Below are positions 29,349 to 38,065 of a DNA stretch of 64,000 nt, one piece after another. A program made the translations under genes and the position numbers. Positions within the stretch are counted from its first letter, which is position 1, and each line of letters opens with the position of its first letter. The notes under the pieces are model-generated. The model had not been told where the DNA came from, did not search any database, and saw nothing but the letters and a program-made list of their open reading frames with translations. Origin of the DNA: Methylobacterium bullatum (GTDB lineage: Bacteria; Pseudomonadota; Alphaproteobacteria; Rhizobiales; Beijerinckiaceae); contig LR743504.1 of the NCBI GenBank assembly GCA_902712845.1, positions 2,392,001 to 2,456,000 on the forward strand, written 5' to 3'.

Positions 29349-31175
29349 TCAGAACGTGGCCGCATCGCCCCATCGGCCCAGCGTGTGAGTGTCCTCCGGT
29401 CGAAGCCATTCCCCAGGTTCCTCGAAGTCCGGACACTGGTCCGCTACGCCCATGGCGGCCAACGCCGCGTGCAGGTCAGGGGCCTCGGTCGCGCGTGAGA
29501 CGACGTCCGCGGCGAGATGGGACAGGCGACCGCTTTCGAGCCGCGCATAGACTCGCCCCGTTCCGTGATCGGCAAATCGGATCGTCGTCATCCGGCGAAC
29601 GCAGTCGCTCAGGAAGCTCATGTTCTGTCGAGCCTCCATCGAGCCGGCGGCGGCATAGACTTCGTCAGTCGACCGCGCGGAGACATCGATCTTGCGGTAC
29701 CTATCGATGTCGAAGATGAATTTCAGGTCGAGAATGGTCATCGCGCCGTTGATGCCGAAGGCAATCGTTCTCGGCCGCTCACCCTCCGGCACGCTGTTGT
29801 CGAGGAACTCGAAATGGACCTGCTTGTCCGTTCTCAAGGCCCAGGTGAAAAACAGGCGCGGCATACCGGTATAGGCTTCGACATTGTGGGCGAGAAGGTC
29901 CTCCACCGCTTTGTAGCGGCCGAACTGTTCGCCGCGCTTCCAAGCCCGCTCCACCGTCGCCTCCGGCGGCGTGATCATGAACTGCATGTAGACGCTGTGA
30001 CCGAAGCGGGTGAGGAGCTGGCTGCCGCTCTCGGCGCCGGCATCGACGGTGAAGCTGTCGAACCGAAACCGGTCGATGAGGAGATGCGAGATACGTCCTT
30101 CGGCAGCCTTCACCGCCATATGCCGGTCGAGCTTGCGATCGATGATCTCGACCTCTCGCCCAGTCAGGGTCCCGGCATAGCGCCGCGCCGGACCGAGGCT
30201 GTCGTAATCGAGCAGGAACTTGCGCCAGACGTCCGGCGTGATCACTGCGAAATCCGATTCATCGAGCCCGAGCCGCCCGGCAAGCGCCCGCTGATAGGGC
30301 CGGATCGTGCTCTTGCCCGATGCCGAGGCCCCCTTGACGTTCATGACCACCGGCCGGGTCTGGGCCTTCAACACATGGTAGCCTTGGCTGGCGACGACAT
30401 CTCGAACCCATGGCTCGATCAGTTGTCCGATCCGGGTACTACCATACTGGTTCGACACGAGCGTGCAGGCGAGACGAGAGAGCAGCGCCTTGTCGCGGAT
30501 GAGGAAACCGCGCCGGCTGACGATGCTCGTCACCACCTGTCGCAATGCCGCGCATGCCGCCGCCTCGATGGGTACAGGCGATGCCGTACATCGGGCTTGC
30601 CAAGCGTCGAGATGCAGGCGTGCAGATTGCTCCGGTGTCGAGGTTTCCCCCCAGCACTCCGCGGGCTCGGGCGAGCCAAGGATTGTCCGCCACAAGGACG
30701 CCCGTGTCCTGACCGGTTTCTCCGGGCCTTTCGGCAGGAACATCGCGGAGAGTTCCCGCTCGAGGACCTGCGTTGCCTCGCTCCGAACCCGGTCGAGCAG
30801 GCCGGAGATCTCGTCCTCATGGGACGCGACCCCATCGCGCAGGATGGTGCCGACCATGGCGCGAAAATTCACTCCGAGATCGCCATAGGTCCGGCCGACC
30901 GGCACGGAAAGATCGGCCATGACACGGATAAGGACTTCGTGGACGACGAGGCGCTCTGCCCGGAATCGGACCAGTTGCATCAGGGGAAGCCCGCTGACGT
31001 CCATCATCTCGCGAGCGTCCGCGAGGGTGGTCTCGACATTGTCAGGCCGGAAGATCGTCTCCAGGGCGAGGAACGCCCTGGGCAGGTTCGATTCGAGCCC
31101 CGGATTCCAAGGGCCGTATTCTTCCTTTGGCCTTGGCTCAGCCAGATCCGCAATCCTGCGCTCCGGGATGGACAT
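29349..31175 (-). CDS. Large P-loop NTPase/kinase-like protein of unknown function (608 aa)
   Basis: I do not recognise a named family for the whole protein. About 275 mostly helical residues of unknown type come first. A Walker A follows, GASASGKST at about residues 282-290, set in VVMNVKGASASGKS like zeta-toxin or adenylylsulfate-type kinases. DFAVITPDVWRKFLLDY may hold the acidic catalytic residue, and HLLIDRFRFDSF is a Walker B-like strand. ITPPEATVERAWKRGEQFGRY resembles an Arg-rich lid, followed by a C-terminal region of about 170 residues. ATG 31175 is chosen because TTGGAG provides the binding site. Zeta-toxin-like phosphotransferase activity is a guess. It follows the 93-aa gene by 74 bases and should share its transcript. 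Confidence 0.75.
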   Translation of the reverse strand: MSIPERRIADLAEPRPKEEYGPWNPGLESNLPRAFLALETIFRPDNVETTLADAREMMDVSGLPLMQLVRFRAERLVVHEVLIRVMADLSVPVGRTYGDLGVNFRAMVGTILRDGVASHEDEISGLLDRVRSEATQVLERELSAMFLPKGPEKPVRTRASLWRTILGSPEPAECWGETSTPEQSARLHLDAWQARCTASPVPIEAAACAALRQVVTSIVSRRGFLIRDKALLSRLACTLVSNQYGSTRIGQLIEPWVRDVVASQGYHVLKAQTRPVVMNVKGASASGKSTIRPYQRALAGRLGLDESDFAVITPDVWRKFLLDYDSLGPARRYAGTLTGREVEIIDRKLDRHMAVKAAEGRISHLLIDRFRFDSFTVDAGAESGSQLLTRFGHSVYMQFMITPPEATVERAWKRGEQFGRYKAVEDLLAHNVEAYTGMPRLFFTWALRTDKQVHFEFLDNSVPEGERPRTIAFGINGAMTILDLKFIFDIDRYRKIDVSARSTDEVYAAAGSMEARQNMSFLSDCVRRMTTIRFADHGTGRVYARLESGRLSHLAADVVSRATEAPDLHAALAAMGVADQCPDFEEPGEWLRPEDTHTLGRWGDAATF

Positions 31176-31249
31176 GACCGACCGCTCCAAGATGCAGCAC
31201 CTTCGCTGGCGGACGGGCGTCGTCGTAGAGAAGTCCCGTTCGCCTGAGC

Positions 31250-31531
31250 TTATGCGACAGCTGCCTCGTCGATGGCCTCGAGCCGCAGCTGATAGCGGTC
31301 ACCCCAAAGAACTCCCGCCTTCTCGTACCAATCCGCGTCGAAGAACAGTTTGGCGCAGAACTCGCTTTGCCAGATACAGACGGCGATGACCCTGGAATCG
31401 ATCACTTTTACATGTCGGCTGATAAGACCGCGTGTGATGCCAGCCGAGGGACACATGTCCATGCTGGTCATCCCATTGGGAGATTCGCCACTGAAGATGA
31501 CGGGACATTCAAGAATGGCCAAGTAACGCAT
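31250..31531 (-). CDS. Conserved-looking small protein, unknown function (93 aa)
   Basis: ATG 31531 (MRYLAILECPVIFSG) was chosen over an upstream in-frame ATG because the earlier residues do not look coding. The protein is a compact alpha/beta type, with alternating hydrophobic strands (RYLAILECPVIF, KVIDSRVIAVCIWQ) and a C-terminal DADWYEKAGVLWGDRYQLRLEAI. Two or three Cys are present, without a metal-binding spacing. The shape suggests a small ferredoxin-like or monooxygenase-like fold, but no family was recognised. It directly precedes the P-loop gene on the same strand. Confidence 0.6.
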   Translation of the reverse strand: MRYLAILECPVIFSGESPNGMTSMDMCPSAGITRGLISRHVKVIDSRVIAVCIWQSEFCAKLFFDADWYEKAGVLWGDRYQLRLEAIDEAAVA

Positions 31532-31852
31532 CGCTGCTAACCCTGTTGTCCACGAGATGCGCAGGGCCGGTTTGTCGCCGACCGGCACGATCCCGTAGCG
31601 TCTCCCTGCCTCGGTACCCAGTCTGAATCGCGCCTCGTTCGAAGGCCGAGACGCCGGGACACCATTCATAAATTTTGAATGCAAAACGGGTGCGGGTCAA
31701 TGATCATGCGCAGGATATCTTGTCCTGCAGTTGCGATACGATTGTTTTGCGGCGCAATACTGCGGTATGAAGATCGGTTGTGCGTAACCTAGTCTGCGCC
31801 GCGAGAGTTCTACGACTATGCGTCGGTCAAGATGCCGGTGCCAAATACGCGC
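31532..31852. other. Spacer between the CBS gene and the 93-aa gene
   Basis: A 321-base, fairly AT-rich stretch (GATACGATTGTTTTGCGGCGC near 31736) without a credible gene. It may hold a separate promoter for the 93-aa/P-loop pair, or be a long transcribed spacer from the CBS gene. Confidence 0.35.
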
Positions 31853-32275
31853 TCACGGTCCGGTCTCAGTCGGTCCACCGGGGCTGGACACCTCATCGAC
31901 GCAGTTCCAGATGCTCTGGACCTCTGTGAGGACGAAACCATCCGTCACCGCGAGATGATCGGTCCTGTGGGCGCAGAACTGTTTCAGCCTGTCGGAACGG
32001 GACATTCCAACGTCGACAGAGGTGAAGTCCTCTTTCGCCAGCATCCAAACGAGGTTGTCCAGCGCTTCGAGTCCGCACGCCGCCATGGCGCGGAAGATTT
32101 CACGCTCGGTGACGATCCCGATGATGGCGCCTTCCGTGGGACGGTCACCGTCGATCACGACGAGGGCATCGACTCCGGGACTGCGCAGCAGCCGCAATGC
32201 GTCCCGCGCCGACCGATCCATGCGGATATACTGGAGGCGGCCCGCGCCATTGCCGGTCCGCTGGCTGGCTTCCAT
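31853..32275 (-). CDS. CBS-pair domain protein (140 aa)
   Basis: ATG 32275 (MEASQRTGNGAG) has GAGGGAGGCG just upstream. The protein is almost only a tandem CBS module: repeat one (about 18-65) has DALRLLRSPGVDALVVIDGDRP and GIIGIVTEREIFRAM-type sequence (IIGIVTEREIF), and repeat two (about 75-125) is more diverged (FTSVDVGMSRSDRLKQF, HLAVTDGFVLTEVQS). Such stand-alone CBS proteins bind adenine nucleotides and regulate a partner. An operator candidate lies 38 bases upstream of the start, tying the gene to the oxalate regulon. Its partner is unknown; the P-loop protein downstream is one possibility. Confidence 0.82.
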   Translation of the reverse strand: MEASQRTGNGAGRLQYIRMDRSARDALRLLRSPGVDALVVIDGDRPTEGAIIGIVTEREIFRAMAACGLEALDNLVWMLAKEDFTSVDVGMSRSDRLKQFCAHRTDHLAVTDGFVLTEVQSIWNCVDEVSSPGGPTETGP

Positions 32276-32313
32276 GGCGTCGCCTCCCTCAGGGATCGCT
32301 TGTTGGAAGACTC

Positions 32314-32330
32314 TGGTATGCAGAATACCT
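32314..32330. promoter_or_regulatory. Candidate GntR operator, site C (TGGTAT-N5-ATACCT)
   Basis: TGGTAT, GCAGA, ATACCT: one mismatch from a perfect inverted repeat, with the same five-base spacing as sites A, B and D. It ends 38 bases upstream of the CBS gene start, a normal position for an operator overlapping a promoter. Confidence 0.6.
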
Positions 32331-32734
32331 ATTGTCAACGAAAGAAATAGAACTATGGTGCCGGTGTCTGGACCGGGAAGAGTGCCTGCCTCGATTCCAT
32401 CGATGGGTGTCGCCCAAGAACCGTAGCGTGGGGGACCCCCCAGGGCAGTATCCGGGCGTATGGACGACCTCACCGAACGGATTTTCGTTTCCAGCTAATG
32501 ACGTGGCTGCTTGGCTTAAATTCGAGAGCCAGGCGGCTTCCGTTCGCGCGTAATGTAGTATGCTCGCACTTGCATAGCGAATTGGTGATCGACCATTAGT
32601 ATTGTTTCCAATGCATAGCTCATGTCGAGCTTTGATTGATTTGACGAAATCTTGAAAATAATCCCTGTTTGCTGCGTTGCGGAATCGATTTTTCTGTATC
32701 TCGCTCTTGACGAGCCGACATGTCCGAGAGAGGC

Positions 32735-32751
32735 TGGTATTCCACATACCA
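32735..32751. promoter_or_regulatory. Candidate GntR operator, site B (TGGTAT-N5-ATACCA)
   Basis: This is the best member of the set: CTGGTAT and ATACCAG form perfect 7-base arms around TCCAC (32734-32752). It lies 102 bases upstream of the antiporter start. Confidence 0.7.
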
Positions 32752-32853
32752 GAATGTCGGCAGCGCCAATGGCCGGCTTTCTCCCGGATCGGATGCCGGT
32801 CAACCGGCTCCAATGCCTCGAATGATGCACAATAGAACAACGTGGAGGACGCA

Positions 32854-34170
32854 ATGACGAGGGCGGAAACAACGACCGGGCGCGTATCCGACGGATACCG
32901 CTGGGGTCAGCTGGTGATCGGCGTGATCTGCATGGTGATGATCGCCAACCTGCAATACGGCTGGACGTTCTTCGTCCCCGACATCCAGAAGAAGTTCGGC
33001 TTCGACCGGGCGGCGATCCAGTGGGCCTTCACCCTGTTCGTGCTGTTCGAGACCTGGCTGGTCCCGATCGAGGGCTGGTTCGTGGACAAGTACGGCCCGC
33101 GCGTGGTCGTGCTGTTCGGCGGCGCGCTCTGCGGCATCGGCTGGGTCATCAACTCCTACGCCGCCTCGCTCAACATGTTCTATCTCGGACAGGTCGTGGC
33201 CGGCATCGGCGCCGGCGCCGTCTACGGCACCTGCGTCGGCTCGGCCCTGAAGTGGTTCCCCGACAAGCGCGGGCTGGCCGCCGGCATCATCGCCGCCGGC
33301 TTCGGCGCCGGCTCGGCGCTGACCGTCGCCCCGATCCAGTGGATGATCGCCGACCACGGCTTCCAGGCCGCCTTCTTCAACTTCGGCATCGGCCAGGGCC
33401 TCGTCGTCTGCGCGCTCGCCTTCTTCTTCACCTCGCCCAAGAAGGGCCAGGTGCCGGAGGTCGTGGCCAACGCCAACATCATCCAGACCCGGCGCAACTA
33501 CACCCCCGGCGAAGTCGCCCGCCAGCCGATCTTCTGGCTCATGTACTTCATGTTCGTCATCGTCGGCGCCGGCGGCCTGATGATCACCGCCAACCTCAAG
33601 CCCATCGCCTCCGATATCGGCGTCGACAAGGTGCCCGTCACCATCATGGGCATCACCATGGTGGCCATCACCTTCGCGGCCACCATCGACCGCGTCCTCA
33701 ACGGCCTCACCCGCCCGTTCTTCGGTTGGGTCTCCGACAAGATCGGCCGCGAGAACACCATGTTTATCGCCTTCGCCATGGAAGGCTTCGGCATCTACAT
33801 GCTCTACCTCTGGGGCCACGACCCGCTGTGGTTCGTGCTGCTCTCGGGCTTCGTGTTCTTCGCCTGGGGCGAGATCTACTCCCTCTTCCCCTCCACCTGC
33901 ACCGACACCTTCGGCACCAAGTTCGCCGCCACCAATGCCGGCCTGCTCTACACCGCCAAGGGCACCGCCGCGCTCCTGGTCCCGGTCGCCAACTACCTCC
34001 AGCAGGCTACAAACAGCTGGGACGGCGTCTTCCTCGTCGCCGCAGGCGCCAACATCCTGGCCTCGCTGCTGGCCATCGGCGTGCTCAAGCCCTGGCGCAA
34101 GCGCGTGGTGGCCCAGGCACTTGCCGTCTCGGACGAGGCGAAGCCCGCCCCCCGCGTGGTCGCCGCCTGA
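32854..34170 (+). CDS. oxlT: Oxalate/formate antiporter, MFS OxlT family
   Basis: A 438-residue, 12-helix major facilitator protein. The loop 2-3 motif is FVDKYGPRVVVLFGG, and its repeat between helices 8 and 9 is FGWVSDKIGRENTMF. LQYGWTFFVPDIQKKFGFDR and AIQWAFTLFVLFETWL are typical of the OxlT branch. A membrane Lys in NAGLLYTAKGTAALLVP fits the helix-11 Lys that binds oxalate in OxlT. ATG 32854 follows a strong GGAGG site. It should exchange external oxalate for internal formate, closing the Frc/Oxc cycle and generating a proton gradient. Codon choice is strongly biased to C-ending codons, suggesting high expression. Confidence 0.92.
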   Translation: MTRAETTTGRVSDGYRWGQLVIGVICMVMIANLQYGWTFFVPDIQKKFGFDRAAIQWAFTLFVLFETWLVPIEGWFVDKYGPRVVVLFGGALCGIGWVINSYAASLNMFYLGQVVAGIGAGAVYGTCVGSALKWFPDKRGLAAGIIAAGFGAGSALTVAPIQWMIADHGFQAAFFNFGIGQGLVVCALAFFFTSPKKGQVPEVVANANIIQTRRNYTPGEVARQPIFWLMYFMFVIVGAGGLMITANLKPIASDIGVDKVPVTIMGITMVAITFAATIDRVLNGLTRPFFGWVSDKIGRENTMFIAFAMEGFGIYMLYLWGHDPLWFVLLSGFVFFAWGEIYSLFPSTCTDTFGTKFAATNAGLLYTAKGTAALLVPVANYLQQATNSWDGVFLVAAGANILASLLAIGVLKPWRKRVVAQALAVSDEAKPAPRVVAA

Positions 34171-34276
34171 TCCCGGGCTGAACCACCGACAATGACAAGG
34201 TGCGGGGGCCGGACGCCAAGTCCTGGCCCCCGCACCCGTTTCAGCCCCCCGTGATCGCCTCCGCAGGAGATGTCCG

Positions 34277-34594
34277 ATGCCGCAGACCTGGCACCCGATG
34301 CACACGGCTCCGCAGATCGTCGAGCGGATCTGGCTCAACCATCTGACACTCGGCCCGATCCTAGCCGAGGGCCGCCCCGGCCGCTGGTACGCCCCGAGCG
34401 CGGCCCGGCAAGTCTGGCGTTGGTACCGTCCGGTCGGACCGGACACTCTTGAACCCTTCGCCGGCTGGCTACCCTACGCGGCGCTCGCGGCTGAGGAGGA
34501 AGACGCAGCCGCCCTGGATGCCACGCCTCACGGCCTCCCAGATTCCCTTGCCATCGCAGAGCAGCGGGGCCGCACCACCTCCTTTGGCGGATAG
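34277..34594 (+). CDS. Hypothetical protein (105 aa)
   Basis: ATG 34277 follows AGGAG at 7 bases. The protein is soluble and rich in Trp and Pro in its first half (MPQTWHPMHTAPQIVERIW, RWYAPSAARQVWRWY), with a polar Ala/Glu/Asp-rich second half. No catalytic pattern or membrane segment is visible. It lies 106 bases after the antiporter on the same strand, so may be on the same transcript. Unknown function. Confidence 0.5.
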   Translation: MPQTWHPMHTAPQIVERIWLNHLTLGPILAEGRPGRWYAPSAARQVWRWYRPVGPDTLEPFAGWLPYAALAAEEEDAAALDATPHGLPDSLAIAEQRGRTTSFGG

Positions 34595-34711
34595 ACTGCA
34601 CGGCTGCCGGCCCGGAATGACGGAGGTCGCCCTCGTTCCGCCCATCAACCAAGCCGACTCCCCACACCGGTCACGCTAAGGCTGTCCCACCGATGAGTTG
34701 GGAGAAAGAGC

Positions 34712-35212
34712 TTGGCTGCCGACCCGCAGGTTCGCATTCTGCGCCCACGCGACCAGCTCGATTATTATGACACGCGATCGGTCGTACTCTCCTCGGCGGT
34801 GACTCCGCTCCACGCCTGGACTGTCATCACCTCAGAACCGCGACCGCTCATGGCGTTCGGCTTCCGCGTAAGGGATGCCATCGCGGCGCGCTTCGGTGTG
34901 AAGGCCATCGGCGGCTTTTCAGGAGAACGACGGTTGCACGTCCGCGAGGGCGACACGCTGGATTTCTTCCTCGTGGAACACAGCGCCCCGGATATGCTGG
35001 TCCTCACCGCGCGCGACCGGCACCTGGACGTCATGATCTGTCTCGCGACGTCCGGTCATCGTCTCACGATCACGTCGTCGGTCGTCGTCCACAATGCCTT
35101 CGGTCGGGCCTACATGGTGCCGGTCGCGCCGATCCATCGCCTGATCCTCGCTGCCGACCTGCGGCGTCTGAGGACGTCGTCGTGTCAGGAAGTCTTGCGT
35201 TCCGGCCTGTAG
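34712..35212 (+). CDS. DUF2867 domain protein
   Basis: A 166-residue protein read from TTG 34712, which has GGGAGAAAG about 5 bases upstream; the nearby ATG at 34693 is out of frame. The sequence follows the DUF2867 layout: PRPLMAFGFRVRDAIAARFG near the start, then the beta-rich stretch VREGDTLDFFLVEHSAPDML and TARDRHLDVMICL, and a C-terminal GRAYMVPVAPIHRLILAADL. The family is of unknown function and is related to lipid-binding START-like folds by appearance only. It lies between the antiporter and a terminator. Confidence 0.75.
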   Translation: MAADPQVRILRPRDQLDYYDTRSVVLSSAVTPLHAWTVITSEPRPLMAFGFRVRDAIAARFGVKAIGGFSGERRLHVREGDTLDFFLVEHSAPDMLVLTARDRHLDVMICLATSGHRLTITSSVVVHNAFGRAYMVPVAPIHRLILAADLRRLRTSSCQEVLRSGL

Positions 35213-35297
35213 ATCCTTCGCTTGGACGGGGCCAGTCGATCGCCGAGCGCCCTCACGGGCGGCCATGAGGATGAGCCGGCCGGCCCCTCCCCAAACG

Positions 35298-35327
35298 AAA
35301 ACGGCGCGCCGCGCGGCACGCCGTTTT
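35298..35327. terminator. Bidirectional terminator between DUF2867 gene and frc copy 2
   Basis: AAAACGGCG(c)GCCGC / GCGGC(a)CGCCGTTTT hairpin with A and T runs on the two sides, so it can end transcription from both convergent genes. Confidence 0.8.
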
Positions 35328-35376
35328 CCTCGATTTCGCGGCCCGACCTAGGACGACGGGCCGCCGCGCATCCGCC

Positions 35377-36627
35377 TCAGACAGCGTGTGCCTGATGCAG
35401 CCGCTCGATCTGCTGCTGGGTGTAGCCGAGGTCGAGCAGCACCTCGTCGGTATGCTCGCCGAGCAGCGGCGAGGATTTGATCTCCACCGGCATGTCCGAG
35501 AACTTGATCGGGCTGCCGACGGTCAGGTAGGTGCCGAGCTTCGGGTGCTGGACCTCGACGATGGTGCCGCTGGCGCGGAGCGAGGGATCAACCGAGAGTT
35601 CCTTCATCGACAGCACCGGCGAGCACGGGATGTCGAACTTGCGCAGGATGTCGACGGCCTCGAACTTGGTCTTGTCGGCTAGCCATTCTTCGATCGTGCC
35701 GAAGATGTCCATGATCTTGTCCTGGCGAGCGCGCGCCGTGTTGTAGGCCGGATCGTCGATCCACTCTTCCTTGCCGATGGCCTTGCAGATCGGGGCCCAG
35801 GCATGGCCCTGGATGGTGAAGTAAATGTAGGCGTTGGGGTCGGTCTCCCAGCCCTTGCACTTCAGCACCCAGCCCGGCTGGCCGCCGCCGCCCGCATTAC
35901 CGCCGCGTGGCACCACGTCGGTGAACTCGCCGTGCGGATACTGGGGGTATTCCTCGAGGTAGCCGAGGGCGTCGAGGCGCTGCTGGTCGCGCAGCTTCAC
36001 GCGGCAGAGGTTCAGCACTGAATCCTGCATCGACACGGCGACCTTCTGGCCCTTGCCGGTCTTGTTCTTCTGGTGAAGCGCCGTGAGGATGCCGATGGCG
36101 AGATGCATGCCGGTGTTCGAGTCACCGAGAGCCGCGGCGCTCACGGTGGGGGGGCCATCCCAGAAGCCGGTGGTGGACGCGGCACCGCCGGCACACTGAG
36201 CCACGTTCTCGTAGACCTTCAGGTCCTCGTAATGGTGGCCGTCCGAGAAGCCCTTCACCGAGGCCAGGATCATGCCCGGGTTGAGTTCCTGGATGCGCGC
36301 CCAGGAGAAGCCCATCCGGTCGAGGGCGCCGGGTCCGAAATTTTCGACCATGACGTCGGATTGCTTAATGAGGTTCTCGAGGACTTCCTTGCCCTCGGGG
36401 GTCTTGGTGTCCAGCGTCAGCGAACGCTTGTTGGAGTTGAGCATGGTGAAGTAGAGCGCGTCGGCATCCTCCACGTGGCGAAGCTGGTTGCGCGTCACGT
36501 CGCCGGAACCGGGACGCTCGACCTTGATCACGTCGGCGCCGAACCAGGCGAGGAGCTGCGTGCAGGCGGGGCCAGCCTGGACGTGCGTGAAATCGATGAT
36601 CTTGGTGCCTTCAAGCGGCTTGCTCAT
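35377..36627 (-). CDS. frc: Formyl-CoA:oxalate CoA-transferase, copy 2
   Basis: This 416-residue enzyme has the standard family length. The catalytic Asp is in [15 protein letters not shown], and the glycine loop is canonical ([15 protein letters not shown]). The region [13 protein letters not shown] has Gln where Oxalobacter Frc has Trp48, and [13 protein letters not shown] matches E. coli YfdW, so this copy is of the YfdW type. It catalyses CoA transfer from formyl-CoA to oxalate. Its codon use is strongly optimised. It points towards the antiporter gene from the other side and has its own promoter region (125 bases to the PAS gene). No operator of the TGGTAT type was seen directly upstream. 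Confidence 0.95.
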   Translation of the reverse strand: MSKPLEGTKIIDFTHVQAGPACTQLLAWFGADVIKVERPGSGDVTRNQLRHVEDADALYFTMLNSNKRSLTLDTKTPEGKEVLENLIKQSDVMVENFGPGALDRMGFSWARIQELNPGMILASVKGFSDGHHYEDLKVYENVAQCAGGAASTTGFWDGPPTVSAAALGDSNTGMHLAIGILTALHQKNKTGKGQKVAVSMQDSVLNLCRVKLRDQQRLDALGYLEEYPQYPHGEFTDVVPRGGNAGGGGQPGWVLKCKGWETDPNAYIYFTIQGHAWAPICKAIGKEEWIDDPAYNTARARQDKIMDIFGTIEEWLADKTKFEAVDILRKFDIPCSPVLSMKELSVDPSLRASGTIVEVQHPKLGTYLTVGSPIKFSDMPVEIKSSPLLGEHTDEVLLDLGYTQQQIERLHQAHAV

Positions 36628-36752
36628 CTCGACGTTCTCCCTTTCGATCGTCTTGCAACGATAATGGATCGGATAGTTTGACTGTCCGGTTCTGATCCGG
36701 AACTCATGTTGGCCCGTAGTCCGGCGAAACCTTTAGATCTGCGCGCCTCCAC

Positions 36753-37232
36753 TCAAGCGGCGGCGCTTTCGAGCTCGCTCAAACGCTTGCGCATCTGGCG
36801 TTCGTCGTTCCAGCGCCGGGTTTCATCGCGGATAATGGCGAGGATACCGGTCACCGTACCGTCGGGGCCGTGGAGAAGGCCGACGGTGAAGGCGATCGAG
36901 AGTGATCGGCCGTCTTTGTGAAGCGCCGGCACCCGCAGCACCTCGGTGCCGTAACGGGTGACGCCGGTCCGCATCGTCTTGGCGTAACCATCCCAGTGAC
37001 GCTGGCGCTGGCGTTCGGGGGTGATCAGGTCGAGGGATTGGCCGAGAGCCTCGGAGGACGAGAACCCGAAGATCCGCTCCGCCGACGCGTTCCAAACCAC
37101 GATGGCTCCCTTGGGATCGGAGACGACGATGGCATCTCCGGCCGCTTCCACCAGTTGCGAAACGTCGACGCTGGCGGGAATAGCTTGCTCCGACATGGCT
37201 TGCTTCGCGTCTTCGATCGAAACCGTGTTCAT
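36753..37232 (-). CDS. Stand-alone PAS domain protein (159 aa)
   Basis: One PAS domain (about residues 22-135) with LVEAAGDAIVVSDPKGAIVVWNAS, AERIFGFSSSEALGQSL and a C-terminal PAC segment (GPDGTVTGILAIIRDETRR), then a short coiled tail (ERQMRKRLSELESAAA). There is no kinase, cyclase or DNA-binding output domain. It would act as a small-molecule or redox sensor that passes its signal to a partner by contact. ATG 37232 is used; a second Met at codon 13 is possible. Operator candidate D lies 220 bases upstream. Confidence 0.85.
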   Translation of the reverse strand: MNTVSIEDAKQAMSEQAIPASVDVSQLVEAAGDAIVVSDPKGAIVVWNASAERIFGFSSSEALGQSLDLITPERQRQRHWDGYAKTMRTGVTRYGTEVLRVPALHKDGRSLSIAFTVGLLHGPDGTVTGILAIIRDETRRWNDERQMRKRLSELESAAA

Positions 37233-37598
37233 CGACTTCGCCGGCCGGCCCGGCCATCAGGCGCGATGGAACGTTTCGCTGCGGCGACGCGTCGCCAAGC
37301 CCGAAGACGTTGCAGGACCGGCTTTATCCCAAGAGGTGTTGCGGGTGCGAATGCTGCAATGCATCATTGTAATCGCTTCCTCCATTTCGCGGAAAGGTCA
37401 AACCCCGTCCGAGAGATGTTCCGCGCACTTGCTTTTTCTGTGCGGCTACTGTTGGTATTTGGTATGCCAATGATCGTTGGCTGTCAACACGGGTGCAGGA
37501 GTGGCGGACGAAATGGAACTTGCCCTCGCTCATAAGGCGTTGCCTCCTCGCCATGCCTCGCATGCGATGGCCAAGCGAGCCTCGAGGAGACGTCCCTG
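37233..37598. other. Divergent control region, PAS gene / OsmC gene
   Basis: A 366-base spacer containing operator candidate D at 37453-37469 and the GAGGAGACG binding site of the OsmC gene. Nothing else was recognised. Confidence 0.45.
37453..37469. promoter_or_regulatory. Candidate GntR operator, site D (TGGTAT-N5-ATGCCA)
   Basis: The 19 bases GTTGGTATTTGGTATGCCA are identical to those at site A in the gntR-oxc spacer. The site lies 129 bases ahead of the OsmC gene and 220 ahead of the PAS gene, so it could serve either. Confidence 0.65.
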
Positions 37599-38042
37599 AT
37601 GCGCAGTGACGGTAGCATCACCATTAGGCAGATCGAGGGTTATCGGTTCGAGATCGATTTCGGGGAGGCCTTCCCGAACCTCGCCGTCGACGAGGCTCCG
37701 CCTTACGGCAGCGGGGAGGGGCCTTTCCCCGAGCAGATCCTGGTCGCGGGCGTCACCAACTGCCTCTGCGCCAGCCTGGTCTTCGCTCTGGGCAAGTTCA
37801 GACAGGATGCTCCCGGTCTCGCCGCACATTCGACCTTTTGCGTGGAGCGAAATGCGGAGGGCCGCCTGAGGATCAGCGGGATCGAAGTCGGAATCTCGCT
37901 TGCCGCTCCTGCAGGCTCGATGCCCCGCCTCGGTCAGGTTCTCGAACAGTTCGAGCGCTTCTGCACCGTTTCCGAGAGCGTCAAAGCGGGGATTCCCGTG
38001 ACCGTTGCGGTGCGCGACTCGGACGGAACGCTATTGAAATAG
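37599..38042 (+). CDS. OsmC-family protein
   Basis: A 147-residue protein with the OsmC/Ohr fold signature. The first redox Cys lies in AGVTNCLCASLVFALGKF (central helix), and the second conserved Cys lies in ERFCTVSESVKAGIPVTV near the C-terminus. The family reduces organic hydroperoxides through this Cys pair, although this distant branch is not proven to do so. ATG 37599 follows GAGGAGACGTCCCTG. It starts a three-gene run (gaps 23 and 34 bases) with an NTF2-like protein and an esterase. Confidence 0.85.
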   Translation: MRSDGSITIRQIEGYRFEIDFGEAFPNLAVDEAPPYGSGEGPFPEQILVAGVTNCLCASLVFALGKFRQDAPGLAAHSTFCVERNAEGRLRISGIEVGISLAAPAGSMPRLGQVLEQFERFCTVSESVKAGIPVTVAVRDSDGTLLK

Positions 38043-38065
38043 CCGCTCACGAGGAAGGAAAAGTC

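Larger units (their letters stand above)
32276..32853. other. Divergent control region, CBS gene / oxalate antiporter
   Basis: A 578-base spacer with lower GC than the genes on either side. It carries operator candidates near both ends: 32314-32330 next to the CBS gene and 32735-32751 next to the antiporter. Open frames exist on both strands but have no binding site or coding-type composition. Confidence 0.5.

Noticed and set aside
32289..32840. Frame of about 180 codons on the minus strand in the CBS/antiporter spacer
   Set aside because: No ribosome binding site, irregular composition, and it would run across both operator candidates. Treated as control region.
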